Positions 5,911 through 6,406 of a stretch of DNA of 6,406 nucleotides are shown here, piece by piece; within the stretch, counting starts at the first letter, position 1; each line of letters begins with the position of its first letter. Source of the stretch: an uncultured Oscillospiraceae bacterium (lineage in GTDB: Bacteria > Bacillota > Clostridia > Oscillospirales > Acutalibacteraceae). A program made the position numbers and the translations under genes. The notes under the pieces are model-generated. The model saw nothing but the letters and a program-made list of their open reading frames with translations, did no database searches and had not been told where the DNA came from. The DNA is taken from positions 1-6,406 of the forward strand of contig URPG01000124.1 of assembly GCA_900549675.1 (NCBI GenBank), read 5' to 3'.

Positions 5911-6406
5911 TACAGCGCCCTCCTTTGTTTGCGGGATAGATACAGGAAGAAGGGCACGCCCACCAAAGCGGTCAGCACACCGATGGGTGTTTCAAAGGGC
6001 GGGTTCAGCATTCTTGCGCCTAAGTCGGCGACTACCATGAGCAGTGCACCCAGTACCGCTGAGGACGGAATAATCCAGCGGTAATCCACACCCACGAGAA
6101 ACCGGGCGAGATGCGGCACAATAAGACCCACAAACGCGACCCCGCCTACAACGGATGCGCCCGCCAGAATCAGTACAATGACGGAGCAAAGAATGTTGAC
6201 GATGGTCGAATTCAGCCCCAAGCCTTTGGCTACATCTTCGCCAAGGCTCAAGAGTGAAATGCTGCGGGAGAGTGCAATCGCACCCAGCAGCGCTCCGATG
6301 ATCCACGGTGTCATGATTCTGATCTGCTCCCAGTTGGAGCCTGCCACACCGCCTGCCGTCCAGAACATGATGTCCTGTGCCACGTTAAAATACAGGGCAA
6401 TTCCTT
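5910..6406 (-). CDS. FecCD-family iron ABC transporter permease (first subunit, 5' end outside window)
   Basis: The C-terminal half of a second FecCD-type permease, open to the right edge of the window. About 164 residues are visible, beginning GIALYFNVAQDIMFWTAGGV, against the usual ~330 for the family. An internal GTG at 6383 is not a real start because the frame and the similarity continue upstream of it. Seen motifs are MFWTAGGVAGSNWEQIRIM, the loop found before the coupling region, LSLGEDVAKGLGLN (ATPase coupling), GVAFVGLIVPHLARFLVG, and PFETPIGVLTALVGVPFFLY at the end. It is a paralogue of the next gene (compare GSISFVGLIAPHLARRLVG), as expected for a heterodimeric importer. Its TAA overlaps the ATG of the downstream permease by one base. 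The substrate-binding lipoprotein and operon promoter should lie further right and are not visible. Confidence 0.95.
   Translation of the reverse strand, partial: GIALYFNVAQDIMFWTAGGVAGSNWEQIRIMTPWIIGALLGAIALSRSISLLSLGEDVAKGLGLNSTIVNILCSVIVLILAGASVVGGVAFVGLIVPHLARFLVGVDYRWIIPSSAVLGALLMVVADLGARMLNPPFETPIGVLTALVGVPFFLYLSRKQRRAL

Noticed and set aside
5992..6306. 104-residue minus-strand open frame overlapping the first permease
   Set aside because: It is a shifted reading of the FecCD permease, whose conserved motifs are all in the other frame.
1..6406. CRISPR array, tRNA or rRNA genes
   Set aside because: No regularly spaced repeats, cloverleaf-like segments or rRNA-like conserved blocks were seen on either strand.

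Overview
The window looks like Bacillota (Firmicutes), most likely a gut-type clostridial relative. This rests on strong AGGAGG ribosome-binding sites, GTG and TTG starts, tightly overlapping genes and Firmicutes-type mobile-element remnants. Every recognisable gene lies on the minus strand, so the right edge is upstream and the left edge is downstream.

Right part (about 3780-6406): the downstream end of an iron(III)-siderophore/haem-type ABC importer operon. In transcription order it holds a FecCD-family permease cut by the window edge, a second complete FecCD permease, a FecE-type ATPase, and the first ~50 codons of a DtxR/MntR-family metal-dependent repressor. The substrate-binding protein is not in view and would be expected beyond the right edge. 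The regulator breaks off at about 3844 and runs into mobile-element debris.

Middle (about 3187-3780): a decayed MobA/MobL-type conjugative relaxase. Several short segments typical of the C-terminus of that family can be read, but they lie in different frames and are broken by stops. A strong GC-rich hairpin follows its stop codon.

Left-centre (839-3125): an intact, visibly AT-richer three-gene operon. It encodes a MerR-family regulator with a TipAS-like C-terminal domain, an ABC ATPase and an ABC-2 permease, with 4-nt overlaps at both junctions. It has its own promoter with a 19-bp spacer and an internal dyad, which is the usual MerR-family architecture, and a rho-independent terminator just past the last stop. 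This is probably a ligand-induced drug or peptide export/resistance module.

Left end (1-about 660): the relic of an IS1182-family insertion sequence. Its transposase is broken by frameshifts and stops and carries at least one internal deletion. A 9-bp inverted repeat near both ends may mark the element's termini.

The simplest reading is that a mobile element carrying the MerR-ABC module landed in, or recombined next to, the DtxR-type gene at the end of the iron operon. The mobility genes then decayed while the cargo operon stayed intact. I see no clearly new biological system. The most informative points are the truncated metal regulator, the preserved cargo between ruined mobility genes, and the MerR-type operator/promoter.
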